64,000 nt of DNA from Marinobacter daqiaonensis (GTDB lineage: Bacteria > Pseudomonadota > Gammaproteobacteria > Pseudomonadales > Oleiphilaceae). Under the pieces are notes generated by a model that worked only from the letters and a program-made list of their open reading frames with translations, did no database searches and was not told where the DNA came from. Positions 51,396 through 60,410 of the stretch are shown piece by piece (the first letter of the stretch is position 1; every line of letters begins with the position of its first letter). A program made the position numbers and the translations under genes. Where the stretch lies: NCBI RefSeq assembly GCF_900115285.1, contig NZ_FOYW01000001.1, positions 702,655 to 766,654 on the forward strand, read 5' to 3'.

Positions 51396-53042
51396 ATGGC
51401 TCTCTCCAATGCAAATTTTTCGGAAGCGGCACAACAGGTGACCTATCGCAATGGCCCAAGGCCAATGCACGACTACCTGCTGCTCAATGCCAGCGAAGCG
51501 CCAGATCAGGCCGCGTATATCTTCTATGGCCGTGAGGTCACCTGGGGTGAACTGGCGGAATCGACCCGGCGGCTTGCCGGCTTCCTGCGAGCCAGTGGCA
51601 TTGGCAAGGGCGACCACGTCGGCCTCTATCTTCAGAATTGCCCTCAGTATGTGATCGCCCATTATGCAATCCAGATGCTCGGTGCCGTGATCACCCCTCT
51701 GAACCCGCAATACAAAGCGGCAGAAGTGGAATACCAGCTGAATAACGCTGAAGCCAGGGCGGTGATCTGCGGCACGGATCTATACCCCATGGTGGACGCC
51801 GTGCGGACCAGGCTGGACAACCTGGCGCTGGTGGTCACTACCCGGTATGCCGATTACCTGCCCCATGAGCCAACCTTGCCAGTACCGGAGGATATGGCGG
51901 GAGCGCAGGCCACACCCGAAGGCACCACGGACCTTGTGGTTGCCATTGAACAGTCCCGGCCTATCGACAAACCAGAGTCGGTCGACTTCGAAAACGATAT
52001 CGCGCTGATGACCTTCACGTCCGGTACCACCGGTCGTCCCAAGGGCGCGATGTTGCCGGTGGGGGCCGCAACCTTCAAGACCGCGGCACTGTTTCAGGCC
52101 AACGGCCTGGACCAAGCCACGACTTCATTGGCAATTGCGCCTTTCTGTCATATCGCCGGTATGTGTCTCGGTGTCTATGCCGGAGTCTATGGCCGCTGGA
52201 CGACGGTGATTCTGCCGCGCTTTGATCCGGAAACCACCGTCAAGGCTATCGAAACCTACAAGGTCGACATGTGGTACAGCATCGCCCCAATGAATCGGGC
52301 AATCCTGGGCCTACCGGACATTCAGTCCCGGAACCTGACGTCGCTGCGTTTCAACCCCGCCACCAGTTTCGGCATTCCCGTAACCGAAAGCCTGTCGGAT
52401 GAATGGAAAAAACTGACCGGCTGCCAGATGCATGAAGCATCCTATGGCCTTAGCGAAACCCACACCATGGATACCTACATGCCCCGGGATGCAATTCGGT
52501 GGGGCAGCTGTGGTAAACCCATGCCAGGCAACGACATCCGGATCATCAATCTGAAAACGGGTGAAGAGCAGCCCGCCGGTGAATCCGGAGAGATCATTGT
52601 AGGCAACCCCTACGTGTTCAAGGGCTACTGGCAACGGCTCGATGCCACGGATGAAACCCTGCGCAATGGCTGGGTTTATACCGGCGACGTCGGTTATTTC
52701 GATGACGATCACTATCTGTTCTTTACCGGCCGGATCAAGGAAATGATCAAGTCTTCCGGCTACAGCGTGTTCCCTGAAGATGTGGAAGCTCTGATGCTCA
52801 ATCATCCCGCCATTGCCCAGTCAGCCGCCGTGGGCGTGCCCGACGAAAACCGGGGCGAGAGCGTCAAACTCTTTGTGGTACTCAAGCCGGATTACGAGGG
52901 CAGGATAACCGAACAGGAAATCATCGACTGGGCGAAGGAAAACATGGCCGCCTACAAGTACCCCAGATACGTCGAGTTCCGGGATTCACTCCCTGCCACG
53001 GGAGCCGGCAAGGTGCTTCGACGGCTGTTGAAAGAGGACTGA
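51396..53042 (+). CDS. Acyl-CoA synthetase (AMP-forming), copy 2
   Basis: 548-residue ANL ligase. P-loop MTFTSGTTGRPKGAMLPVG, adenylate region SYGLSETHTMD, hinge FFTGRIKEMIKSSGYSVFPE and C-terminal TGAGKVLRRLLK with the catalytic Lys. ATG 51396 with AAGGAG at 8 bases; the 13 codons of open frame before it are not homologous. Co-transcribed with the importer and 7 bases before a close paralogue, so this is probably a tandem duplication. Acid substrate unknown; the sequence is of the long-chain type. Confidence 0.92.
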   Translation: MALSNANFSEAAQQVTYRNGPRPMHDYLLLNASEAPDQAAYIFYGREVTWGELAESTRRLAGFLRASGIGKGDHVGLYLQNCPQYVIAHYAIQMLGAVITPLNPQYKAAEVEYQLNNAEARAVICGTDLYPMVDAVRTRLDNLALVVTTRYADYLPHEPTLPVPEDMAGAQATPEGTTDLVVAIEQSRPIDKPESVDFENDIALMTFTSGTTGRPKGAMLPVGAATFKTAALFQANGLDQATTSLAIAPFCHIAGMCLGVYAGVYGRWTTVILPRFDPETTVKAIETYKVDMWYSIAPMNRAILGLPDIQSRNLTSLRFNPATSFGIPVTESLSDEWKKLTGCQMHEASYGLSETHTMDTYMPRDAIRWGSCGKPMPGNDIRIINLKTGEEQPAGESGEIIVGNPYVFKGYWQRLDATDETLRNGWVYTGDVGYFDDDHYLFFTGRIKEMIKSSGYSVFPEDVEALMLNHPAIAQSAAVGVPDENRGESVKLFVVLKPDYEGRITEQEIIDWAKENMAAYKYPRYVEFRDSLPATGAGKVLRRLLKED

Positions 53043-53049
53043 GGTTCCC

Positions 53050-54711
53050 ATGAGCGAAGAAGCAACAGTACAACAGCACGGCTACTGGCCTCCCGGTCTG
53101 CCCAGGGAGGTGGTTTACCGCGGCGGCGAAAAGCCGATCCACGAGTACCTGTTTGACAACGAGCGGGAGATCCCTGATCGGGTCGCCTATATATTTTATG
53201 GGCGGGAAGTGACCTGGGGTGAACTGGGGCAATCGGTACGGAAAGTTGCGGCCTTTCTGAAAGAGAAAGGTGTCGGCAAAGGGGACCGGGTAGGGCTTTA
53301 CCTGCAGAATTGCCCCCAGTACCCGGTGGCCCATTACGCCGTCCAGATGATTGGCGCTATCGTCTCGCCATTGAATCCCCAGTACAAAGATGCTGAGGTG
53401 GAATACCAGCTCAGCAACGCTGAAACCCGCGCGGTCATCGTGGGTGAGGACCTGTTGGCAACCGTTCAGCGGGTAAAGCCCAACGTGCCCGGGCTGGCAG
53501 TGGTCATTTCGACAGCCTATGCCGATTACCTGCCGGAGGAGCCAGCACTGGAGGTACCGGCCTTCTTGCGGGAGCGATATCCGGTCGAGGGCGACGTCGT
53601 GGATCTCTTGTCCATCCTGAAAGACTATCCGCCACTGGCAGAGGGTGAGCCGGTCGATCTGTGGAACGATATCTCCCTGATGACGTTCACGTCTGGCACA
53701 ACCGGCCGTCCCAAGGGGGCCATGCTGACCTTCGGCAGCGCACTCTACAAGACGGCGGCTTCCATGATGGCCAACCAGGTCGAACCCGATGGATGCTCAC
53801 TGGCGGTTGCCCCCTTCTGCCATATTGCAGGGATGAACTCCGGTGTCTACATGCCGGTCTACACCCGGCGCACCACCGTGATTTTACCCCGGTTCGACCC
53901 GGAGACCGTGGTGCGGGCCTTTGAAGTGTATCGTTGTGACATGTGGTACAGCATTGCCCCAATGCTGAGAGCCATCCTGGACATGCCGGGTATCCAGGAG
54001 CGGGATTTGCGATGCATCCGCAACAACCCGGCGACCAGTTTCGGCATTCCGGTAACGGAAAAACTGGCCGACGAGTGGAAGGCGCTAACCGGCTGCCAGA
54101 TTCATGAGGCCGCCTTTGGACTGAGCGAAACCCACACATCGGACACCTTCATGCCCAAGGAAAGAATCCGGTGGGGCAGTTGCGGCATCCCCATGCCGGA
54201 GAACGAGATTCGTATTCTTGATATCGAAACCGGAGCTCCCCTGCCCCAGGGCAAGAGCGGGCAGATTGCGATTCGTAACAAGGGTGTTTTCAAAGGCTAC
54301 TGGAAACGGCCCGACGCTACGGCGGAAACACTCCGGGACGGCTGGGTTCATACCGGTGACGTCGGCCACTTCGATGAGGACGGCTACCTGTTCTTCACCG
54401 GCCGTATCAAGGAGATGATCAAGTGTTCCGGCTACAGTGTCTTCCCGGAGGACGTGGAGGCGCTGATGCTGCGTCATCCGGCCATCAGGCAGTGCGCGGC
54501 GATCGGCATTCCGGATGAGAAAAGGGGCGAAACCGTGAAGCTGGTTGTCGTACTCCATCCGGACTACGGGGGCCGCGTGTCGAAACAGGAATTGATTGAT
54601 TGGGCCAGGGAAAACATGGCTGCCTATAAATATCCAAGAACCATCGAGTTTCGTGATTCCCTTCCAGCTACAGGGGCAGGCAAAGTGCTTCGAAGACTGC
54701 TGAAAAACTAG
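53050..54711 (+). CDS. Acyl-CoA synthetase (AMP-forming), copy 3
   Basis: 553-residue close paralogue of the preceding ligase; long stretches are identical (YIFYGREVTWGEL, GLYLQNCPQY, MTFTSGTTGRPKGAM, IKCSGYSVFPEDVEALML, TGAGKVLRRLLK). The region around residues 160-200 is the most different, which may mean a different acyl preference. GAGG lies 5 bases before the ATG. Last gene of the importer operon; a relic protease gene follows. Confidence 0.92.
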   Translation: MSEEATVQQHGYWPPGLPREVVYRGGEKPIHEYLFDNEREIPDRVAYIFYGREVTWGELGQSVRKVAAFLKEKGVGKGDRVGLYLQNCPQYPVAHYAVQMIGAIVSPLNPQYKDAEVEYQLSNAETRAVIVGEDLLATVQRVKPNVPGLAVVISTAYADYLPEEPALEVPAFLRERYPVEGDVVDLLSILKDYPPLAEGEPVDLWNDISLMTFTSGTTGRPKGAMLTFGSALYKTAASMMANQVEPDGCSLAVAPFCHIAGMNSGVYMPVYTRRTTVILPRFDPETVVRAFEVYRCDMWYSIAPMLRAILDMPGIQERDLRCIRNNPATSFGIPVTEKLADEWKALTGCQIHEAAFGLSETHTSDTFMPKERIRWGSCGIPMPENEIRILDIETGAPLPQGKSGQIAIRNKGVFKGYWKRPDATAETLRDGWVHTGDVGHFDEDGYLFFTGRIKEMIKCSGYSVFPEDVEALMLRHPAIRQCAAIGIPDEKRGETVKLVVVLHPDYGGRVSKQELIDWARENMAAYKYPRTIEFRDSLPATGAGKVLRRLLKN

Positions 54712-54746
54712 TACTTCTCCCGCAATGCCCGGTTCGCTCCATCGAC

Positions 54747-55816
54747 ATGGTTCTGCCCGGCGGGAGCAAAATCCCAACGGTGCAATACGAGGTGATCGAT
54801 GGAAAAGCGATCGTCGAGGGCGACATCGTCCTGGGTGACGCGAATGCGCTCGACCACTGGACCAGCGGCCCGGAGCAGCCCGCGGGGCAATCCCAGGAAG
54901 GCCACTACGTCACTCAGACCCAGGAACTGGCAACGGTGGACAACCCGTGTGTACTGTTGCCGGGAGGCGATGTTCTATGACTTCGCGGCGAACCTTTCGT
55001 CCGGTATTCGCAGCAATGTTTCCGACGCCGCCCAGCGCCTGACGAACAGCACCAACCTGCGTCTTCTCCAGCGCCGCTCCTCGGCTGATGACTACATCCT
55101 CATCTCCCAGGGGTCGGGTTGCTCCTGGGAGCTCGGTCGCCAGGGCGGTGAGCAGGATATGACTCTGGAAGGGGGCTGCACGGACGGTATCATGCATGAA
55201 TTCCTCCACGCCGCCGGGGTCTGGCACGAGCAGAGCCGGACCGACCGCGACAAACACGTCAGTGTATTCCTGAACCGGGGGGGAGAACGGCAAGGAGCAC
55301 AATTTCGAAATCCATCAGGACAGCGAATGGCTCGGCCTCTACGACTACGGCTCCATCATGCATTACGGCCCAAAGGCCTTCGACAAGGATGGTTGCTCAG
55401 GCACCTCCTGCATCACGATCAGCCCCAAGGGGTCACCGCCATCCGGCGTTACCATGGGCCAACGTTCAGGACTGGGCGCCAACGATCGAGACGTGATTCA
55501 CCTGCTCTATCCGGCTCAGCCCGGATCAGCCTGCAGTCTTGGGTGGGGCGACCGGTACCACGCGACGGCGGCGGCCTTCGGTGATGTCGACAATGACGGT
55601 GATGGGGAGCTGGGCGTGGCCCGCCGGGCGGGTCAGAACGCTCGATATTTCGTCATGGACTACCAGGGACAGGTCGCAGGGCGACCGAATCTGGCGGCTC
55701 GAACTGGGGCAGTTCCTACTATGCAACATCGATTGCTCTCGGCGATAGCGATACGGACCTGGCTGTCACCAGAAACGAAGGCCAGCGCGGGCGCACCCGG
55801 TATGAGGTCATCGTAA
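54747..55816 (+). pseudogene. Astacin-family metalloprotease with FG-GAP tail, frameshifted
   Basis: Three frames must be joined. The first (54747-about 54960) has KIPTVQYEVIDGKAIVEGDI, an astacin pro/mature start. The second (to about 55280) has GIMHEFLHAAGVWHEQSRTD with the complete zinc motif HExxHxxGxxH. The third (to about 55680) has DYGSIMHYGPKAFDKDG with the Met-turn and third-ligand region, then FGDVDNDGDGE, an FG-GAP/VCBS-like calcium-binding repeat. A further shift continues into GSNWGSSYYATSIALGD. No signal peptide remains, so it is also 5'-truncated. One break is in a run of G, where a sequencing error is conceivable, but three or more shifts make a real pseudogene more likely. 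Confidence 0.8.
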
Positions 55817-55842
55817 CGCCCTGCACGGTTCGTCAAACAATT

Positions 55843-55875
55843 TGCCCTCGCCCGGCAACGGGCAGGGCATTTTTT
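55843..55875 (+). terminator. Rho-independent terminator after the astacin relic
   Basis: TGCCCTCGCCCG pairs with CGGGCAGGGCA around a short loop GCAA, with one bulge, then a run of six T. Confidence 0.85.
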
Positions 55876-56032
55876 GTCTGCGTAATAGACAGGTTCAGAT
55901 CTTGTGCACTTATTTAACCTCTGCTAATTCTTATGATGTAAGGGATACCAATAACATCAGAACGGCTCGGCTCTCGAAAACAACAACCCCGACAGCCTTC
56001 AGACAAGGCTTTGACTGGCAGAGGAAATCGCC

Positions 56033-56776
56033 ATGGAAGACCTCAAAGGAAAGACTGCAATTGTTACCGGCGCCTCCCGAGGAATCGGCAGAGAAATTGC
56101 CCTGCAACTCGCCAAACGCGGCGCTGACGTGGCCATCAATTATGTCTCCCGTGAAGACGACGCCAACAATGTCGTAAAGGAACTCGAAGACCTGGGAGTT
56201 CGTGCCTTGGCCTTCAAGGCTGACCTTTCACAGATGGCAGCTGGCCGTGAACTTATCGACCAGGTCCAGGAACAATGGGGACACATCGACATACTGGTCA
56301 ATAACGCGGGCATCACCCGCGATAAAGCCATGAAGAACCTTTCTGATGCGGAATGGACGGAAGTGCTCGATACCAACCTGGGGAGTTGCTATGCGACCTG
56401 CTCCGAGGTGCTGCCGATCATGATGGAACAGAAGTTCGGCCGTATCGTGAATATCACCTCTTTCGTCGGCCAGGCAGGCAACTTCGGCCAGGCGAATTAT
56501 GCGGCCAGCAAGGGCGGCATCATCGCCTTCACCAAGACGCTGGCCCTGGAGGTGGCCCGGTACAATATTACGGTTAACGCGATTGCGCCGGGCTTTACCG
56601 AAACCGAAATGCTTGCCCAGGTTCCGGAAAACATCCGCGAGAAAATCATTGCCCGGGTACCCATGGGGCGCTTTGGCCGGCCCGAGGAAATTGCCAGGGC
56701 GGTGGTATTCATTGCGGCCGAAGGGGACTACATCACCGGCCAGCAGATCAACGTCAACGGCGGGGTTTATATGTAG
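56033..56776 (+). CDS. Acetoacetyl-CoA/3-oxoacyl-ACP reductase (SDR, PhaB/FabG-like)
   Basis: 247-residue short-chain dehydrogenase. TGASRGIG nucleotide loop, NNAGITRD, and catalytic Tyr-Lys in NYAASKGG. The C-terminal region PGFTETEML...ITGQQINVNGGVYM is the form seen in PhaB-type acetoacetyl-CoA reductases, although FabG cannot be excluded by eye. NADPH use is likely. GAGGAAA precedes the ATG by 7 bases. Stands alone after the terminator of the relic protease; no PHA synthase is in the window. Confidence 0.88.
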   Translation: MEDLKGKTAIVTGASRGIGREIALQLAKRGADVAINYVSREDDANNVVKELEDLGVRALAFKADLSQMAAGRELIDQVQEQWGHIDILVNNAGITRDKAMKNLSDAEWTEVLDTNLGSCYATCSEVLPIMMEQKFGRIVNITSFVGQAGNFGQANYAASKGGIIAFTKTLALEVARYNITVNAIAPGFTETEMLAQVPENIREKIIARVPMGRFGRPEEIARAVVFIAAEGDYITGQQINVNGGVYM

Positions 56777-56893
56777 CTGCCCACGCCGAAACACGGCCTG
56801 TTCGCCGCTGCGGTGCGGCAATGAGCCCGACTAAAAAGGGGACCGGACCCCAGGGACGGGGACCGAGGAGGTCACGGTGGGGGTCGTACCTGG

Positions 56894-56915
56894 CAACCAC
56901 CTGACCAGGTGGTTG
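56894..56915. repeat. Inverted repeat, 9-base stem
   Basis: CAACCACCT and AGGTGGTTG around GACC, just upstream of the SDR-to-DGC convergent gap, which also contains GGGGACCGGACCCC (about 56837). No T run is attached, so it may be a REP-like unit rather than a terminator. Confidence 0.45.
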
Positions 56916-56938
56916 AGACAGACAATATCTATGGGTCC

Positions 56939-58261
56939 TCAGTTACCCTTCTTGTTCAGGTACATTTTTACGTCCGCTTTACCCAGTAACTCCCTCGCGG
57001 TGGTGCCATCCTCCGGATAGCGGGCCACGCCGATACTGCAAGTGACATGAAACACCTCGCCAGCGATGTCCATGGGCTCTGCCACCAGGTTGCGCAATTT
57101 CCCCACTGCTGCGTCAACGGACGATGACTCACCGATGTCGGTCAGCAGAATCGTGTACTCGTCCCCTCCCATTCGGGCAATGGTGTCCGTTTCTCTGGTT
57201 CCACGCTCGAGCCGGCGAGCCACCTCCCTGATCACCTCATCACCGGCGTCGTGGCCCCAGGTGTCGTTGATCCGTTTGAAGTCGTTCAGGTCCAGGCACA
57301 GTAGCGCCAGCCGCTGCTGATTTCTGGCTGCTGACCGCAGCGCCATCTCCAGCCTGTCCCAAAAAAGGTAGCGGTTGGTGAGGCCGGTCAGAGAATCGTG
57401 ATGAGCCCTGAATCGCAGGGCTTCTTCGGCCTGCTTGCGGGCGGCGACGATAGCGACCTGGGTAGCGACGAACTGGAGAAGCTCCCGGTCGGCCGACCGG
57501 AAGACAGCGCCTTTCGACCCCTTCTTGACGACTATCGCTCCCAATACGGTGTCCGAGGTCATCAGGGATATACCCATAAACCCAGCCTGCTCCGGAGGCG
57601 GGACCACGTCCCGGTGATTCTGCTCATCCGGGGCCTGGTGAGCCTCTGCCCTGAGGATGAGGTCGTCGAGCTCCCGTCCGGCTTCAATGGGTCTTTCCAA
57701 CCAGCTGCCGGAACGGGCGGAGGGCCAGTCAGGGAGTCTGAGCATTCCTCTGGCCGGATCATGGAACGCGAGTTGGAGTTCATCCCCCGGGAACAATTGG
57801 CCAATCACCTCGCGGACGCCATCGCAGAACGCCCGAAGAGTGTCCGCTGCCTGAGCCGCTTCGGAGATGCGGTACATTGCATCCCGGGTCTGATCCGCCC
57901 TGCGCAGCGCCGTCACGTCCCGGGCGACCGCTATCCGCCAACGGTCATCGTCAGACCAGCGGGCCGACCAGAGGATATTCACCGTGTCGCCATCCTTGCG
58001 CAGGTAACGATTTTCAAAATGGATGTGGGACTGACCACTCATGATCCGGCTGGCGGCCTGGAGTGTTCTGTCAAGGTCGTCCGGGTGAATGTAATTGGTG
58101 ATCGGTGTCCCTTTCATCTCGGTCGCGGTATAGCCGAGCAGTTGCTCACAGGCGTCGCTGATAAAGATGATTGTGCCGGATTCATCCACCACGAATACGG
58201 TGTCCAGCAGGAGATTAATGAGTTTCGGGTACAGGACTTCCGGGTTGACAGGCATCGGCAC
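56939..58261 (-). CDS. Diguanylate cyclase with PAS and GAF domains
   Basis: 440-residue signalling protein. An N-terminal PAS domain (about 10-115: FVVDESGTIIFISDACEQLL), a GAF domain (about 130-270: GVREVIGQLFPGDELQ to LQFVATQVAI), and a C-terminal GGDEF domain with the catalytic RMGGDEYTILL. The A-site is complete, so cyclic-di-GMP synthesis is expected. No RxxD inhibitory site is evident five residues upstream. No membrane helix, so cytoplasmic. The PAS domain may bind a ligand or cofactor. Confidence 0.92.
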   Translation of the reverse strand: MPMPVNPEVLYPKLINLLLDTVFVVDESGTIIFISDACEQLLGYTATEMKGTPITNYIHPDDLDRTLQAASRIMSGQSHIHFENRYLRKDGDTVNILWSARWSDDDRWRIAVARDVTALRRADQTRDAMYRISEAAQAADTLRAFCDGVREVIGQLFPGDELQLAFHDPARGMLRLPDWPSARSGSWLERPIEAGRELDDLILRAEAHQAPDEQNHRDVVPPPEQAGFMGISLMTSDTVLGAIVVKKGSKGAVFRSADRELLQFVATQVAIVAARKQAEEALRFRAHHDSLTGLTNRYLFWDRLEMALRSAARNQQRLALLCLDLNDFKRINDTWGHDAGDEVIREVARRLERGTRETDTIARMGGDEYTILLTDIGESSSVDAAVGKLRNLVAEPMDIAGEVFHVTCSIGVARYPEDGTTARELLGKADVKMYLNKKGN

Positions 58262-58346
58262 GGCCTTACGCTCGAAAAGCGAGCGTTACTGGCAACCAGC
58301 ATAATGTGGAAACGATGAGAACGACAGAAAAAGTCAGCCTGTCACG

Positions 58347-59009
58347 CTAATCAGCCTCGATGCGCTCCGGCTCTCCAACGGGCTTCAGGTCCTTGGGGCT
58401 GTTTACCGGCTCGCAGATCAGCGGCACCGGAATGTGCGGGCGCATAAGACCCTGGAAGGCATCCACCTGGTGGAAGTCCGGGTCGAGCCAGGCGTCGAAG
58501 TCCTCGGGCCTGAGCATCAAGGGAAGACTCTTGTCGTGGATGTGGCTGAATCGCGGGTGCGGCGGCAGCGTGATGGTGGTGAAGGAGATCACCTCGTCAT
58601 CACCATTGCGGTAGCGCTGCCATAGCCCGGCCATGGCGATGGCCTCGCCGTCCGGGTGAATGTTGTAGACCTGCCCGCTGCGCCATTCGTGGAAGGCCGA
58701 CATGGGTACGATGCAGCGCTGCTTCGGGTAGACCCGTTTCCACAAGGGGCTCGAGGTCAGCCGGTCGCTGCGGGCGTTGAAGGTCTTGAACCTGGGGTTC
58801 GGCCGGTAGCCTTCACCATCGGGATGGGGCTCGATCAACAGCGACCACATGCCTTCCACCAGCTGCCGGCCCTCTCCCGCGTCCAGCACCACTTCGGCGG
58901 CGCTTCCCGGGGCCACGTTCAGCCGAGGCCGGGGGCGGCGGGCCACCCCGAGCTGTTCCATCAGGTCCCGCACCAGGGGGTCATCGTTGACATTGAAACG
59001 GCCGCACAT
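58347..59009 (-). CDS. SRAP domain protein (YedK/HMCES type)
   Basis: 220-residue abasic-site processing protein. Cys2 directly after the initiator Met (MCGRFN) is the residue that cross-links to abasic sites in single-stranded DNA. Other conserved parts are NVAPGSAAEVV, NPRFKTFNARSD (with the Asn), CIVPMSAFHEWR and MPLMLRPEDF-type region LPLMLRPEDFDAWLD. GGAGG lies 4 bases before the ATG. It follows the GspE-like gene by 18 bases, so both should be on one transcript. Confidence 0.94.
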   Translation of the reverse strand: MCGRFNVNDDPLVRDLMEQLGVARRPRPRLNVAPGSAAEVVLDAGEGRQLVEGMWSLLIEPHPDGEGYRPNPRFKTFNARSDRLTSSPLWKRVYPKQRCIVPMSAFHEWRSGQVYNIHPDGEAIAMAGLWQRYRNGDDEVISFTTITLPPHPRFSHIHDKSLPLMLRPEDFDAWLDPDFHQVDAFQGLMRPHIPVPLICEPVNSPKDLKPVGEPERIEAD

Positions 59010-59027
59010 GGCGCCTCCATTCAGCCG

Positions 59028-60326
59028 TCAGGGCGCGGGATAGCTCGCGGGGGCCAGTTTCTGACCGGGGAGAAGCACACCGGTGCGGAGCAGCTCACGC
59101 AACGTGGTCTGCCCGTCTTCCACCTTGGCCAGGCCGTCATCCAGCATCAGCGGGTGACTCCGCTCAATAAGAGCATGGCGCAGGGAGTGTTCGTCCTCCT
59201 GGCGCAGAATCCGCGCGTAATCCGCTTCCGTGGGCTGCCACACCTCGAAGATACCGATCCGGCCACGGAATCCCAGGTTGTCGCATTCGGAGCAGCCTGC
59301 GGCCGCCCAGGTTTCTTCCGGCACTTCGCGACCGCAATCCGTGAGCCACTGGGTTTCGATCTCGTCGGGGGCCCGCCGGGTCCTGCATTCGGGGCAGAGC
59401 TTGCGGACAAGCCTCTGGGCTGCCACAAGACCCAGGTTGGCGGCAATCTCGTAATCGTCCAGGCCAAGGTTACGCAGGGCAGTCACAGTACCCACCGAAT
59501 CGCGGCTGTGCAGGGTTCCCATGAGGGAGCGGCCACTGGTGGCAACGCTGACCGCCGCCTGGGCCGAGGGCACATCACGGATCTCACCAATCAGAACGTA
59601 GTCCGGGTCCAGCCGCAGTGTTGCCAGGGTCCCGCTGGCAAAGGTCAGGTCATGGCGCGGATCCACCTGGATCTGGTTGATGCCCGGTATCTCGTACTCG
59701 ACCGGGTCTTCCAGGGTAATGACGTGGCTGTCGGCGAGCTTCAGTTCATGGAGGATTGTATAAAGGGTCGTGGTCTTGCCGCTGCCAGTGGGGCCCGCCA
59801 CCAGGAACATGCCACCGGTGGCGTCCAGCCATCGACGGATCCAGTCCGCCCCCTGTTCGGGTATACCCAGGTGTTTTACCTGCTGCACCGCCTCCGGCGG
59901 AGACAGCACGCGGATTGCCAGCTTGTCGCCGGAAACGCAGGGAACGGCGGTGACCCGCAGGTCCAGGTCTCTTTCGTCGAGACTGTAGAAAAAACTGCCT
60001 TCGTTACAATTGACCGATGGAATGGGATCGAGTCTCGCCATGGCCTTGAACTGGTTTCCCAACCGCCGGCCCTGGTCCGGGGAAACCTCCAGGGCATCCA
60101 CCATCATACCGTCGATTCTGAGACGGACACGGTAATGGTCCGGAAGCGGGTCCAGGTGAAGATCGGTGGCCCGGGCCCGGACCGCATCACTGAGCAGGGC
60201 GTGGGCTTCCAGGGTTTCGCGGCGTTCCTCGTCTTCCTCTTCCTCCACCAGCCGCTGGTACTCGACCATGAGGTAATCCCGAAGATGCCGCTCAAACCGC
60301 TGCTCGGCCCTACTTTTACCGTCCAT
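59028..60326 (-). CDS. GspE/PilB-type secretion ATPase, orphan
   Basis: 432-residue ATPase. Walker A AGPTGSGKTTTLY, Asp box ITLEDPVEY, Walker B LIGEIRD, His box GTLHSRDS, and a zinc-binding CPEC...CSEC pair in the C-terminal domain as in GspE. The N-terminal platform domain is shorter than in PilB or GspE. AAGGAG precedes the ATG. No other secretion or pilus gene is nearby: SRAP follows and a PucR regulator precedes, so its partners must lie elsewhere if it has any. Confidence 0.92.
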   Translation of the reverse strand: MDGKSRAEQRFERHLRDYLMVEYQRLVEEEEDEERRETLEAHALLSDAVRARATDLHLDPLPDHYRVRLRIDGMMVDALEVSPDQGRRLGNQFKAMARLDPIPSVNCNEGSFFYSLDERDLDLRVTAVPCVSGDKLAIRVLSPPEAVQQVKHLGIPEQGADWIRRWLDATGGMFLVAGPTGSGKTTTLYTILHELKLADSHVITLEDPVEYEIPGINQIQVDPRHDLTFASGTLATLRLDPDYVLIGEIRDVPSAQAAVSVATSGRSLMGTLHSRDSVGTVTALRNLGLDDYEIAANLGLVAAQRLVRKLCPECRTRRAPDEIETQWLTDCGREVPEETWAAAGCSECDNLGFRGRIGIFEVWQPTEADYARILRQEDEHSLRHALIERSHPLMLDDGLAKVEDGQTTLRELLRTGVLLPGQKLAPASYPAP

Positions 60327-60410
60327 TACCGACTCCTTTAAAACACGATGTCCGGGGAGTATAGCAAATGGGGTTCCAGCGTCAGACGAAGGGTGCGGAG
60401 CGGTCCGTGC

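Noticed and set aside
58656..60341. 561-codon open frame on the plus strand
   Set aside because: Runs across the antisense of both the SRAP and GspE genes, with no protein-like features.
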